Source of the DNA: Luteitalea sp. | GTDB taxonomy: Bacteria > Acidobacteriota > Vicinamibacteria > Vicinamibacterales > Vicinamibacteraceae | NCBI GenBank assembly: GCA_009377495.1 | Contig: WHTZ01000010.1 | Coordinates: 549-64,548, forward strand | Length of the DNA: 64,000 nucleotides | Direction of reading: 5' to 3' | Shown: positions 25,339 to 32,712 of the stretch, piece by piece | Layout: every line of letters starts with the position of its first letter | Position numbering within the stretch: position 1 is the stretch's first letter | Notes under the pieces: generated by a model | The model's input: the letters and a program-made list of their open reading frames with translations, nothing else | Told to the model about the DNA's origin: nothing | Database searches by the model: none | Position numbers and translations under genes: made by a program

Positions 25339-28044
25339 CTATTCATATCGGAGCGCCACCACCGGATCCACGCGTGCGGCACGGCGCGCCGGTGGGACCG
25401 CCGCCAGCACCGCCACCACGAGCAGGCCGCACACCGGGAGCGCGAGGCTCAACGCGTCCAGCGGCTGCACCTCGTACAGCACGGCCTCCACGAACCGCGA
25501 GAGGAACAGGCCACCACCCAGGCCCGCGATGATGCCCAGGGCCATCACCGACAGGATGTGCGCGAGGACCGTGCGGATTACGATGATTGGCCGGGCGCCG
25601 AGTGCCACGCGGATGCCGATCTCGCGCGTGCGTTGCACAACCGCGTAGCTGAGCACGCCGTAGAGGCCAATCGCCGCGAGCAGCAGGCCAACGATCGCGA
25701 AGAAGCCGGACAGCAGCGCGAGCAGTCGTTCACTCAGGATGCTGTTCGCAATCAGCGTCGACTGCAGCGTGACGTTTGTCACGCGCAGCGCCGGCAGCGC
25801 ACGTGGGATCTCGCGCTGCAGGATCGGCGCGAGCGCCAGCGGGTCTTCCGACGCGGCCCGCACGTGCAGCGTGCCAAGCCCGCGCAGCGGCACGTACGCG
25901 GTCGGCGGCGCCGGGTCGCGCAGGTTGCCGTACTTCGCGTCGGCGATCACCCCAACGATCTCCTGCGGCAGGAGCCCGTCGCGCACCACCGAAGATTTGG
26001 CGGCCTCTCCCGACACGGGACGTCCGAACGAGCGGCCAACCACGTGCGTGGTGTCGAAGAATCGTCGCGCGAACGCTTGATTCACGATGACCGCGGTGGG
26101 CTGGTCGGGTTCGATGTCGCGGGGCGTGAACGTTCGTCCCTCGAGCAGCCTCATGCGCATGGTCTCGAGGTAGCCGGGAGAGATAGACAAGAAGAAGGGC
26201 TCGAACGCCTCCGGTTCCCGGCCGGGAATGCGGATACTGTTCGTCCACGCGGATCCCTCGAAGAGCGCCCATTGGGACAGCGCGGCGCCGTCGACCGCCG
26301 GCATCTGCTGGACGCGATCGAGCAACTGCAGAGCCGCGCGAGCCTTCTCTTGATCCTCGCCGATCGCGCTTGTGTCGAGTGACAGCAGCAGGACGCGATC
26401 CTGCGAGAAACCGGGATCCACGCGCGTCAGCCTGAGGAACGACAGGAGGAGCAAGCTCGCGACGAACAAAACGACGAGGCTAAAGCCGACCTGCAGCGCG
26501 AGAAGCGGACGTAGTGTCAGTCGCGCGGTGACACGGCCGCCCGTGCCTTTCAACGCCCCCATCGGCGCAACGCTCGACGCGCGCAGCGCCGACGGCAGGC
26601 CGAACAGGACCGTGGTCATCAACCCGATGCCGCCAGCAAACGCGAGCACGCGCCAGTCGAGGCGCAGATCGAGATACGCGGGATCGGTCGATGGGGCCAG
26701 CATGTTGACGATCGCGGGACCCACGATAGCGGCGATCAGCAGGCCCAGCACGCACGCCACGCTGGCAAGCAACGCGCTCTCGACCAGCACCTGCTGGATC
26801 AGGCGGCCGCGTCCCGCGCCGATCGATAGACGCAGCGACATCTCGCGCTCGCGTGCCGCCGCGCGCGCGATGAGCAGGTTCGCCACGTTGGACGAAGCGA
26901 TCAACAGCACGAGAGAGACGACGATGGCGAGAATCCAGAGGGGGCGTTCGAACGTGCGGCGGAGCTCAGACGGGCCGTTGGCCGCGGAGTGCACGCGCAG
27001 CGGCGTCTCGAGGTAGCGCTCGGTGCGGTCGCGGGGGTCGTCGGGACGGAAGGTCCGCGCGCGTTCCTGCCGGAAGGTCGAGAATGTGGCCTGAAGCACC
27101 GCCTGCGCCTGCTCCGCGCGCACGCCAGGCCTCAGGCGGCCGAAGACGCGGAACCAGTTCCAGTCGGCGCCCTCCGGGCCGAGAGCCTCCGCGCTGTGCA
27201 TCATCGTGGGCACCCACAGGTCGGTCGAGCGCCCCGGCTCGGTGCCCGTGAACCCGGCGTGTGCGACGCCGACGATCTGGAACTGATGCTCATAGAACGT
27301 GAAGGTGCGGCCGATCACCCTGGGGTTACCGCCGAAGCGCCGCATCCAAAATGCGTGGCTGAGGACCGCAACCGCGTGCGCCCCAGGCATCACATCGTCG
27401 GACGGTGCCAGGAGGCGGCCCAGCGCGGGTGTAATGCCGAGTAGCTCGAACATATTGCCTGAGACGAACTGCGCGCGCACGCGCTCGTCCTGACCGCCGC
27501 CATCGGGAAAGATTGCCGCCCGGAGGCTCGGATAGCTGACGCCGAAGAGATCGACGTGCGGCTGCCCCGCCTCGCGCATGCGCTGGAAGAGCGGATAGTT
27601 GAACCAGTCGCCCTCGGGGGAGCCAGGCTCGTAGGTCGGGTAGGCGAGATAGACGAGCCGATCCGGCGCCGACACTGGCAGCGGCCGAAGCATCAGCGCA
27701 TCGATGAGCGAGAACGCGGCGATACAGGCGCCGATGGCCAGCGCCAGCGACGCCACGGCCGCGGCGGTCAGCACGAGATCCTTGCGCAGCACGCGTAGGC
27801 CGAAGCGCACGTCCTTCAGCAGCGATTCGAGCCAGGCCACGAGTTTCACGTCGCGGCTGGCCTCGCGCAGGCGCAGGCGGCTGCCAAACTGTCGCGCGAC
27901 CTGTGCTTCGGCGGCCTGCCGTGTAACCCCCTTCGCGAGGAGCGCGTCGATGCGTGCCTCGATGTGGAACCGCAGCTCGTCGTCGAGATCGCGTTCCACC
28001 TTCGATGCGCGCAAGACATTCACCAGCCGCGACAGCAACGACAT
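25339..28044 (-). CDS. ADOP-family permease, array copy A (first in operon)
   Basis: 901 residues; starts MSLLSRLVNVLRASKVERDL eight bases after the padR stop, so the two are certainly co-transcribed. Domains: cytosolic N-domain to about residue 90, first helix (AAAVASLALAIGACIAAFSL), MacB core 1, three FtsX helices with the ANLLIARAAAREREMSLRLS coupling-helix region, MacB core 2, and final FtsX helices with VQRTREIGIRVALGA. Known for the family: no cognate ATPase in cis and association with PadR. Likely senses or exports something at the envelope; the substrate is unknown. Confidence 0.9.
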   Translation of the reverse strand: MSLLSRLVNVLRASKVERDLDDELRFHIEARIDALLAKGVTRQAAEAQVARQFGSRLRLREASRDVKLVAWLESLLKDVRFGLRVLRKDLVLTAAAVASLALAIGACIAAFSLIDALMLRPLPVSAPDRLVYLAYPTYEPGSPEGDWFNYPLFQRMREAGQPHVDLFGVSYPSLRAAIFPDGGGQDERVRAQFVSGNMFELLGITPALGRLLAPSDDVMPGAHAVAVLSHAFWMRRFGGNPRVIGRTFTFYEHQFQIVGVAHAGFTGTEPGRSTDLWVPTMMHSAEALGPEGADWNWFRVFGRLRPGVRAEQAQAVLQATFSTFRQERARTFRPDDPRDRTERYLETPLRVHSAANGPSELRRTFERPLWILAIVVSLVLLIASSNVANLLIARAAAREREMSLRLSIGAGRGRLIQQVLVESALLASVACVLGLLIAAIVGPAIVNMLAPSTDPAYLDLRLDWRVLAFAGGIGLMTTVLFGLPSALRASSVAPMGALKGTGGRVTARLTLRPLLALQVGFSLVVLFVASLLLLSFLRLTRVDPGFSQDRVLLLSLDTSAIGEDQEKARAALQLLDRVQQMPAVDGAALSQWALFEGSAWTNSIRIPGREPEAFEPFFLSISPGYLETMRMRLLEGRTFTPRDIEPDQPTAVIVNQAFARRFFDTTHVVGRSFGRPVSGEAAKSSVVRDGLLPQEIVGVIADAKYGNLRDPAPPTAYVPLRGLGTLHVRAASEDPLALAPILQREIPRALPALRVTNVTLQSTLIANSILSERLLALLSGFFAIVGLLLAAIGLYGVLSYAVVQRTREIGIRVALGARPIIVIRTVLAHILSVMALGIIAGLGGGLFLSRFVEAVLYEVQPLDALSLALPVCGLLVVAVLAAVPPARRAARVDPVVALRYE

Positions 28045-28052
28045 TCGCGCCT

Positions 28053-28382
28053 CTATGCGTGTTTCAACACGTGCGCCACGGCCCCGGTGACCGCGTGCCA
28101 GCGGCCTTCTTCAGCCTCGAGCTGTCTGCGGCCGGCGGCGGTGACCTCGTACATACGCACGCGCCGCTTGTGCTCGCTCACGGCCCATCGCGCCTTGATC
28201 CATCCGGCCTCCTCCATCCGATGAAGTGCCGGGTAGAGCGACCCCTCCTCGACCCGGAGCACCTCGTCCGACATCGTCTCGATGTGCAAGGTAATGCCGT
28301 AACCGTGCAGCGGGCCGCGCCGGAGGAGAATCTTCAACACTAGGAGGGGCAGTGCTCCTTGAAGTGAGTCGTGACGTTTCAT
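28053..28382 (-). CDS. PadR-family regulator, acidobacterial type (ADOP-linked)
   Basis: 109 residues. [20 protein letters not shown] and [20 protein letters not shown] followed by [20 protein letters not shown] are the winged-helix motifs of PadR; the rest is the short dimerisation helix of the small PadR subfamily (TIGR03433), which is known to sit beside ADOP genes. ATG 28382 or the adjacent 28385 can start it; there is no Shine-Dalgarno. Its promoter carries a perfect dyad touching the start codon, so it probably represses its own operon and the left-edge ADOP. Confidence 0.9.
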   Translation of the reverse strand: MKRHDSLQGALPLLVLKILLRRGPLHGYGITLHIETMSDEVLRVEEGSLYPALHRMEEAGWIKARWAVSEHKRRVRMYEVTAAGRRQLEAEEGRWHAVTGAVAHVLKHA

Positions 28383-28384
28383 CA

Positions 28385-28436
28385 TAAGATGTCTTAGTAA
28401 TGTTGCTTATCATACGCGCGAGAACCACGTTGTCAA
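28385..28436 (-). promoter_or_regulatory. padR-ADOP operon promoter and operator
   Basis: Reading leftward: TTGACA (28431-28436), 16 bases, TATGAT (28409-28414), then TAAGA-CA-TCTTA (28385-28396), a perfect 5-2-5 dyad that abuts the padR start. Near-consensus promoter with a repressor-type operator just downstream of the predicted start of transcription. The same arrangement recurs at 577-629. Confidence 0.7.
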
Positions 28437-28461
28437 GCGGGTCGCGGTAGAATTCACGCCT

Positions 28462-28758
28462 ATGCCCCAGAAACAGCAGCAAGAGATCGGTGAGGCGCTC
28501 GGGTTAGTGGAAACACGTGGGCTCGTCGGGATGATCGAGGCCGCAGACGCCATGGTGAAAACGGCGAACGTCGTCTTCGTCGGTTGGCAGAAAGTCGACG
28601 CTGGCCTGGTCACCGCGATCGTCCGCGGAGACGTCGCGGCGGTGAAGGCAGCGACAGATGCAGGCGCTGCGGCGGCACGACGCGTGGGTGAGCTGGTCGC
28701 TGTCCACGTCATCCCGCGGCCGGCGGACGATCTGGAAGCTGTCTTTCCGATTCGCTAG
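28462..28758 (+). CDS. Orphan bacterial microcompartment hexameric shell protein (BMC-H)
   Basis: 98 residues, a single BMC domain with the strong family motifs [40 protein letters not shown] and VHVIPRP, closest in pattern to PduA/EutM. In the pore loop, where PduA has KIGSG, this protein has K44-V-D-A-G48, placing an aspartate at the pore. No enzyme, vertex (BMC-P) or trimer (BMC-T) gene lies in the window, so it is a satellite or orphan shell gene. A -10 TAGAAT (28448-28453) lies eight bases before the ATG with no Shine-Dalgarno. It is divergent from padR. Confidence 0.9.
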   Translation: MPQKQQQEIGEALGLVETRGLVGMIEAADAMVKTANVVFVGWQKVDAGLVTAIVRGDVAAVKAATDAGAAAARRVGELVAVHVIPRPADDLEAVFPIR

Positions 28759-28777
28759 CTCGCGTTCCGGTTACGCT

Positions 28778-28829
28778 AGAACCCTTGAGGACCCGAAGCT
28801 TGACGCATTGTGTCAAGTTTCAGGGTTCT
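28778..28829. terminator. Long hairpin between convergent genes
   Basis: Nested stems AGAACCCT/AGGGTTCT (28778-28785, 28822-28829) and CTTGAC/GTCAAG (28799-28804, 28112-type loop ending 28817) form one extended hairpin between the convergent shell-protein and PIN genes. No T-run follows, so it may be a bidirectional Rho-independent-like stop or an RNA-stabilising element. Confidence 0.4.
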
Positions 28830-28868
28830 CAAGTGAGCGTCGGGGAGCGCGGCCCTGGCCGTGGTCCG

Positions 28869-29282
28869 CTAGAGCATCTGGAACTTCGTCGTTCGTGCCC
28901 ACCTGTAGACGTTGAAATCGTCATCGAAGGTCAGGATGCGCGGTTCCTGGTAGATCTCGGCAGCGCGAATCAGGCAGGCGTCGGCCACGGAAATCGGCTG
29001 GTCCGCGTACTTCCTCAGCAACGCCTCGATGGTCGCCCAGTGCTCATCCAGCGACAGCGAAATCTCGTACACACCCTTTCGCGCGAGCGCCAAGACCTCG
29101 GCAGGACCCGCGCCGTGGACCTTCCTCATCAGGAAGCATGACTCGGCGACAACGGCTTCGCAGCAGCGGAAGGGGGGCACACATTCAGAGAACAGGTGCT
29201 GCGCCCGCGCATGGGCGGCATCGTCTGCCGACAGCAGCGCCACGAGTGGTCCCGTATCCAGCAAGATTCCCGGTGGGTTCAC
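28869..29282 (-). CDS. PIN-domain toxin (VapC-like)
   Basis: 137 residues with the PIN nuclease acidic residues in order: Asp in GILLDTGPLVALL, Glu in EAVVAESCFLM, Asp in ISVADACLIRAA and the FDDDF cluster near the end. VapC-type proteins are Mg-dependent endoribonucleases cutting tRNA or rRNA. It starts at a GTG that overlaps the antitoxin stop by four bases (GTGA), the usual coupling of a toxin-antitoxin pair. Confidence 0.85.
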   Translation of the reverse strand: MNPPGILLDTGPLVALLSADDAAHARAQHLFSECVPPFRCCEAVVAESCFLMRKVHGAGPAEVLALARKGVYEISLSLDEHWATIEALLRKYADQPISVADACLIRAAEIYQEPRILTFDDDFNVYRWARTTKFQML

Positions 29283-29518
29283 CGACCGAACCCTTCGAGG
29301 TGCTTCTTGTTGGTGGCGAGGTCTCGAGGCCCCTTCTTGAACTTGCCAGCGCTAGACCCGGCGCGGTCGAGCGCGCTACGCCTGCGGCCTAGCTCTTGCG
29401 AGACCAGGCGCAGCCCGCGGCGCACCAGCTCGGACTCGGTGTGACCGGTCGATCTCTTGAGCTCGTCGAGCATGGCGCGGTCTTCCTTGTCGAGCCGCGC
29501 ATGAATGTACCCTTTCAT
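29279..29518 (-). CDS. Ribbon-helix-helix antitoxin
   Basis: 79 residues. The N-terminal ribbon-helix-helix (KGYIHARLDKEDRAMLDELK then STGHTESELVRRGLRLV) binds DNA and the basic C-terminal tail would wrap the PIN toxin encoded directly downstream. ATG 29518 was chosen; a TTG nine bases earlier is possible. A -10-like TACATT lies seven bases upstream and there is no good Shine-Dalgarno. Confidence 0.75.
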   Translation of the reverse strand: MKGYIHARLDKEDRAMLDELKRSTGHTESELVRRGLRLVSQELGRRRSALDRAGSSAGKFKKGPRDLATNKKHLEGFGR

Positions 29519-29528
29519 CTCGCTCAAT

Positions 29529-29555
29529 GTAGCACATATGAAGACTCTGTGCTAC
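29529..29555. promoter_or_regulatory. Inverted repeat at the toxin-antitoxin promoter
   Basis: GTAGCAC (29529-29535) and GTGCTAC (29549-29555) form a perfect 7-base inverted repeat with a 13-base spacer immediately upstream of the antitoxin start, overlapping the stop codon of the preceding oxidoreductase gene. Probable autoregulatory site. Confidence 0.5.
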
Positions 29556-30589
29556 ACCAGCTCGGACAGCTTGACCCGTCGCCCCTCCTGAGCCGACCGA
29601 TCCGCCGCAAACGCGACTTTGTGCGACGTGAACGCGGCGTCGAAACCGGTCAGCGGCATCGACTCGTTTCTTCTGATGCTGTCCACGAAAGCCTGGAATT
29701 GTGGTTGATAGGGATGATCCGCGACATCGCCCGAGTCGATCAGCGGTGCGGCCACGCGGTTCCAGGCGTTCTTCTTCGTGCCTTTCAGCTTGGCACTGTA
29801 GAAGCGGTCGTCCAACACGCTGCCTTCGCTACCCACCAGGTGAATGTGGAAGTAGTAGGGTTGGAGGCAGTCAATCACAGAGGCGACCTTGCCGATGCGA
29901 CCATCCGTGAACTTCATCAGGGTGACCGATGTCGTGTCGTACTCGTAAGGTCCAAATATCGGGCTCTTCGTCCTGGTGCTGAAGCTGCTGACCTCGTCCA
30001 CCTCGCCGTCCATGTACCAGAGCAGTAAATCGAGCGAATGGCAGCCGGCTGTCAACAAGCTGCTGCCGCCCATCTCTTTCTTGACATTCCACGCGAACTG
30101 CCCGTACCAGGGACCGATTCCGTGGTAGTAATCGACCTCTCCGTAGTGCACATCGCCCAACAGCCCCTGGTCAATCATCGAGCGGACCGCTATTCCCTGG
30201 CCACTGAACCGGGACTCGAAGCAAACGCACGCGTTCACACGCGCTTCGCGGATAGCCTCGCCGACGGCCTTCGCGTCCGCGTAGGTCAAGGCGATCGGCT
30301 TTTCGATGATCAAGTGCTTGCCGGCCTGGGCAGCGGCGATAGCCTGCTGAGGATGCAGTGGATGCGGCGTGCAGATGTCGATGATGTCGAGTGATGTGTC
30401 GTTGAGCATCTCTTCGTAGCGCTGGTACGGCTTCAACGGGACCCCGAGCTCTCGAGCCAAGCTGGCCTCGTCGAGCGCCCGGCGCGAGCACACGGCCGTG
30501 ACATCGGCGCCGGCGACGTTCTTGAAGGCGTTGATGTGAGCGCCCGCGACCCAGCCAAGTCCAACGACACCTACTCTCAGATCAGTCAT
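29552..30589 (-). CDS. Gfo/Idh/MocA-family NAD(P)-dependent oxidoreductase
   Basis: 345 residues. Rossmann fold start [17 protein letters not shown], the EKPIALT motif (residues about 94-100) carrying the catalytic Lys, and the C-terminal alpha/beta domain with [13 protein letters not shown]. These enzymes oxidise or reduce sugars, inositols or their derivatives. ATG 30589 has a perfect AAGGAGGTG site and overlaps the lmbE-like gene by eight bases, so the two are coupled; a deacetylase plus a sugar dehydrogenase suggests amino-sugar or glycoside metabolism. Confidence 0.85.
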   Translation of the reverse strand: MTDLRVGVVGLGWVAGAHINAFKNVAGADVTAVCSRRALDEASLARELGVPLKPYQRYEEMLNDTSLDIIDICTPHPLHPQQAIAAAQAGKHLIIEKPIALTYADAKAVGEAIREARVNACVCFESRFSGQGIAVRSMIDQGLLGDVHYGEVDYYHGIGPWYGQFAWNVKKEMGGSSLLTAGCHSLDLLLWYMDGEVDEVSSFSTRTKSPIFGPYEYDTTSVTLMKFTDGRIGKVASVIDCLQPYYFHIHLVGSEGSVLDDRFYSAKLKGTKKNAWNRVAAPLIDSGDVADHPYQPQFQAFVDSIRRNESMPLTGFDAAFTSHKVAFAADRSAQEGRRVKLSELV

Positions 30590-31376
30590 ATTCCTCACCT
30601 CCTTGGATGCGCACATAGGGTTTGAGGGCTTCCTGAAGCCGAGCCTCATGCGGATAGCCGTGGCCACGGTGCTGGCGAAGCCCTTCCGCATGCGCCACGC
30701 CGCATTCCCCGCCGTAGGCCTCGGCCCACTCGGTCATGCGACTCAGATATTCGTCTATGCCATGGTGATCGCGCAGCCACGCACGCTGTGACGCATGATG
30801 GCCGACCAGCGTGCGCTTGCGCTCCATTTGATCGCTGATGTCAATATAGAAGTTTGGATGGATCCGCCGCCCCATGGAATCCATGCCCTCGACCGCATCC
30901 GCATAGTAAAGAACCGGTGTAGACGGCACTGGCTTGGCCGGCGGCGCATGTCTCGTTTGATACAGGGGCACTGCGGCCGCAAAGACAGCGGCCCGAACAA
31001 TCCGTGAGGTTTCTTCATGATCCAGCATGTAATCTGCTGGAGAGTGTGTGATCACGACGTCCGGCCTGAATGTCCGCAGAAGCTCCACGACCGCACGAAC
31101 GCTCTGGGCGTTGGCGAACACTTCGACATCGGCCAATCCCGCGCAGGCGTACCATGCCCCGATGGAGTCGGCTGCCGCCACGGCTTCTGTATAGCGGATG
31201 CGCGAAATGTCCTCCTTCGTCCGCGCCTCACTGGAACCGCAGTCGCCTGCCGTCATGGTGATGATGCCAGGCGCCCAGCCTTCGGCGACCAGGCGCAATA
31301 GCGTCCCGCCCACCAGGATTTCGGCATCGTCCGGATGCGCCATGACGACGAGGACGCGAAGACGCTGGTCTGTCAT
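30582..31376 (-). CDS. PIG-L/LmbE-family zinc deacetylase
   Basis: 264 residues with the zinc-binding MAHPDDAE motif (about residues 12-19) and the downstream [17 protein letters not shown] motif that supplies further ligands, as in GlcNAc-PI and mycothiol deacetylases. It would remove an acetyl from an N-acetyl sugar conjugate. Start ATG 31376 has GGGGAG five bases upstream, partly buried in an alternative hairpin. First gene of a two-gene operon with the Gfo/Idh oxidoreductase. Confidence 0.85.
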   Translation of the reverse strand: MTDQRLRVLVVMAHPDDAEILVGGTLLRLVAEGWAPGIITMTAGDCGSSEARTKEDISRIRYTEAVAAADSIGAWYACAGLADVEVFANAQSVRAVVELLRTFRPDVVITHSPADYMLDHEETSRIVRAAVFAAAVPLYQTRHAPPAKPVPSTPVLYYADAVEGMDSMGRRIHPNFYIDISDQMERKRTLVGHHASQRAWLRDHHGIDEYLSRMTEWAEAYGGECGVAHAEGLRQHRGHGYPHEARLQEALKPYVRIQGGEEYD

Positions 31377-31532
31377 CAGTTCTCCCCAGTTCTGACTGGG
31401 CTCGGCGCGAGCCCCTGTGTGGAAACGAACACTCATGCCTTGATAGGAGACGGCGCGGCTAACTCGTCCGCCGAAGCTTTATGCGAAGGCGGAAGCCGCG
31501 CCCTACAGCCACTGCTGCCTGGACTATTTATA
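31377..31532 (-). promoter_or_regulatory. Structured leader of the lmbE-gfo operon (candidate RNA switch)
   Basis: A -10 TATAAA (31527-31532) begins a leader of about 145 bases. It contains a compound hairpin (arms GGCGCGGCT 31452-31460 / AGCCGCGCC 31494-31502, inner TCCGCC/GGCGGA) and, next to the gene, two mutually exclusive hairpins: GGGCTCG 31398-31404 / CGAGCCC 31408-31414, and CCCAGT 31385-31390 / ACTGGG 31395-31400. The second covers the GGG of the Shine-Dalgarno. I know no riboswitch class that it matches. Confidence 0.4.
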
Positions 31533-31590
31533 ACCGCTCGACGAACATCTTCACTAATCGAAAGGGTTCCATCTGATGAAAACGGGGACC

Positions 31591-31620
31591 TTGACATTAA
31601 GTCGTTATGAGGACTATCCT
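31591..31620 (+). promoter_or_regulatory. marR promoter with MarR half-site
   Basis: TTGACA (31591-31596), 18 bases, TATCCT (31615-31620), followed after exactly six bases by the ATG at 31627: a leaderless arrangement. The spacer contains AGTCGTTATGAG (31600-31611), nearly identical to the operator half-site in front of the DoxX gene. Confidence 0.6.
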
Positions 31621-31626
31621 ACAAAC

Positions 31627-32097
31627 ATGCGCAGTACGCTGCAGGCAGAGATCAAGCAGAAGAAGCCCTTCGAGAGCCTCGAGGACGCTGTGTTCCTCAA
31701 CATGCTGCGGACGGCCGACCATCTGTTGTGGGGAGAGATCGAGGTGCTCAAGGCGGCGGACCTGACCTTCCCGCAGTACAACGTCCTTCGCATCCTGCGC
31801 GGAGCCGGGCCGGATGGACTGTCGTGCCGGGAAATCTCGGAACGGATGGTGACACGCGATTCTGACATCACGCGCCTGTCGGATCGGTTGGAAGGCCGCG
31901 ACCTCGTCGCCCGCGTCCGCGATCGGAACGATCGGCGCGTCATCGTCACCCGCATTTCACCGGAGGGCTTGAAGATTCTCCGGCAGCTCGATGCGCCCAT
32001 CAACCGCGTGCACCGCGGCCAGCTTACCCATATGACCCCTAAGCAGCTCGGGACCTTGCTCGAGCTACTGGAGCTCGCACGCCAACCGGGGCGGTAG
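31627..32097 (+). CDS. MarR-family transcriptional regulator
   Basis: 156 residues: LQAEIKQKKPFESLEDAVFL N-terminal helices, then the winged helix LTFPQYNVLRILRGAGPDGL, SCREISERMVTRDSDITRLS and the wing RDRNDRRVIVTRISPEGL. ATG 31627 was chosen because it matches the usual start of this MarR group and lies six bases after the -10 box; an upstream ATG at 31576 precedes the promoter. Likely represses itself and the DoxX gene that follows, judged by shared half-sites. Confidence 0.85.
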   Translation: MRSTLQAEIKQKKPFESLEDAVFLNMLRTADHLLWGEIEVLKAADLTFPQYNVLRILRGAGPDGLSCREISERMVTRDSDITRLSDRLEGRDLVARVRDRNDRRVIVTRISPEGLKILRQLDAPINRVHRGQLTHMTPKQLGTLLELLELARQPGR

Positions 32098-32112
32098 ATT
32101 TTTTTCGCATAT

Positions 32113-32143
32113 AGTCGTTACGAGTATCTTCCTCGTGACGTCT
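32113..32143 (+). promoter_or_regulatory. MarR operator upstream of DoxX gene
   Basis: AGTCGTTACGAG (32113-32124) and CTCGTGACGTCT (32132-32143) form an inverted repeat of 12-base arms with two mismatches and a 7-base spacer. The left arm differs from the marR promoter site (31600-31611) at one position. A possible -10 (TATAGT) overlaps its left edge. Confidence 0.6.
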
Positions 32144-32163
32144 AATTTGGTAGGAGGTCATCC

Positions 32164-32613
32164 ATGACCCGCTCGATCCATGACGACCACATCGACTCAC
32201 GAGCCGCCTATGCCGCGTTGCTGCTGCGCCTCGGCCTGGGCGTCGTGTTCGTTGCGCATGCCCTTTTGAAGCTGCTGGTGTTCACGTTGCCCGGCACGGC
32301 CGAGTTCTTCGCCGCACACGGGTTTCCGGCCTGGACGGCGTATCCGGTGTTTGCGGCGGAGCTGGTCGGCGGGACGTTCTTGATCGTGGGCGTCCTCACA
32401 CGGCTGGTCGCCGCCGCCCTCGTGCCGATCGTCGCGGGCGCATTCCTTGTCCATTGGCCCAACGGGTGGTCGTTCACCGCCGAGGGCGGCGGGTGGGAGT
32501 ACGTCGCGTTTCTGACCGTGAGCTTGATCGTGCAAGCGCTCCTGGGCGACGGGGCCTTCGCGCTCCGGGACGTGGTCGGGCGCCGGGAGCCATCCGCACA
32601 ACATTCGGGTTGA
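32164..32613 (+). CDS. DoxX-family membrane protein
   Basis: 149 residues with four hydrophobic helices in the DoxX pattern: ALLLRLGLGVVFVAHALLKL, FPAWTAYPVFAAELVGGTFL, LVAAALVPIVAGAFLVHWPN and YVAFLTVSLIVQALLGDGAF. Strong AGGAGG site before ATG 32164. DoxX proteins are inner-membrane oxidoreductase-associated proteins linked to thiol or quinone stress. Control by the upstream MarR is suggested by the operator. Confidence 0.85.
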   Translation: MTRSIHDDHIDSRAAYAALLLRLGLGVVFVAHALLKLLVFTLPGTAEFFAAHGFPAWTAYPVFAAELVGGTFLIVGVLTRLVAAALVPIVAGAFLVHWPNGWSFTAEGGGWEYVAFLTVSLIVQALLGDGAFALRDVVGRREPSAQHSG

Positions 32614-32659
32614 CAGGCTACCCAAGAGTGCGGATACTTGGGTTGAATGTCCACCCAAG
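32610..32659 (+). promoter_or_regulatory. Promoter and three-half-site operator of the solitary ADOP
   Basis: TTGACA (32610-32615), 17 bases, GATACT (32633-32638). Three copies of one 7-mer lie across it in alternating orientation: ACCCAAG (32620-32626), CTTGGGT (32637-32643), ACCCAAG (32653-32659). Each neighbouring pair is a perfect inverted repeat, with spacers of 10 and 9 bases. Distinct from the TAAGA-dyad of the array PadR, so probably a different repressor. Confidence 0.55.
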
Positions 32660-32709
32660 ATCAGACCACCGCGTTGCTCCAGGGCATGCTCGCCCTCTTC
32701 GTCTGGTAA
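32647..32709 (+). pseudogene. padR 5' stub (20-codon leader peptide) before ADOP
   Basis: ATG 32647 encodes MSTQDQTTALLQGMLALFVW and a TAA that ends three bases before the ADOP ATG. The LLQGMLALFV part matches the conserved start of PadR (LLQGTLDLLVL). The winged helix is missing. It may now serve as a translated leader coupling ribosomes onto the ADOP gene. Confidence 0.5.
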
Positions 32710-32712
32710 GGC

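Noticed and set aside
31452..31502. Compound hairpin considered as an integron attC site
   Set aside because: The conserved outer core sites (RYYYAAC and GTTRRRY) are not at the ends and there is no integrase or cassette structure.
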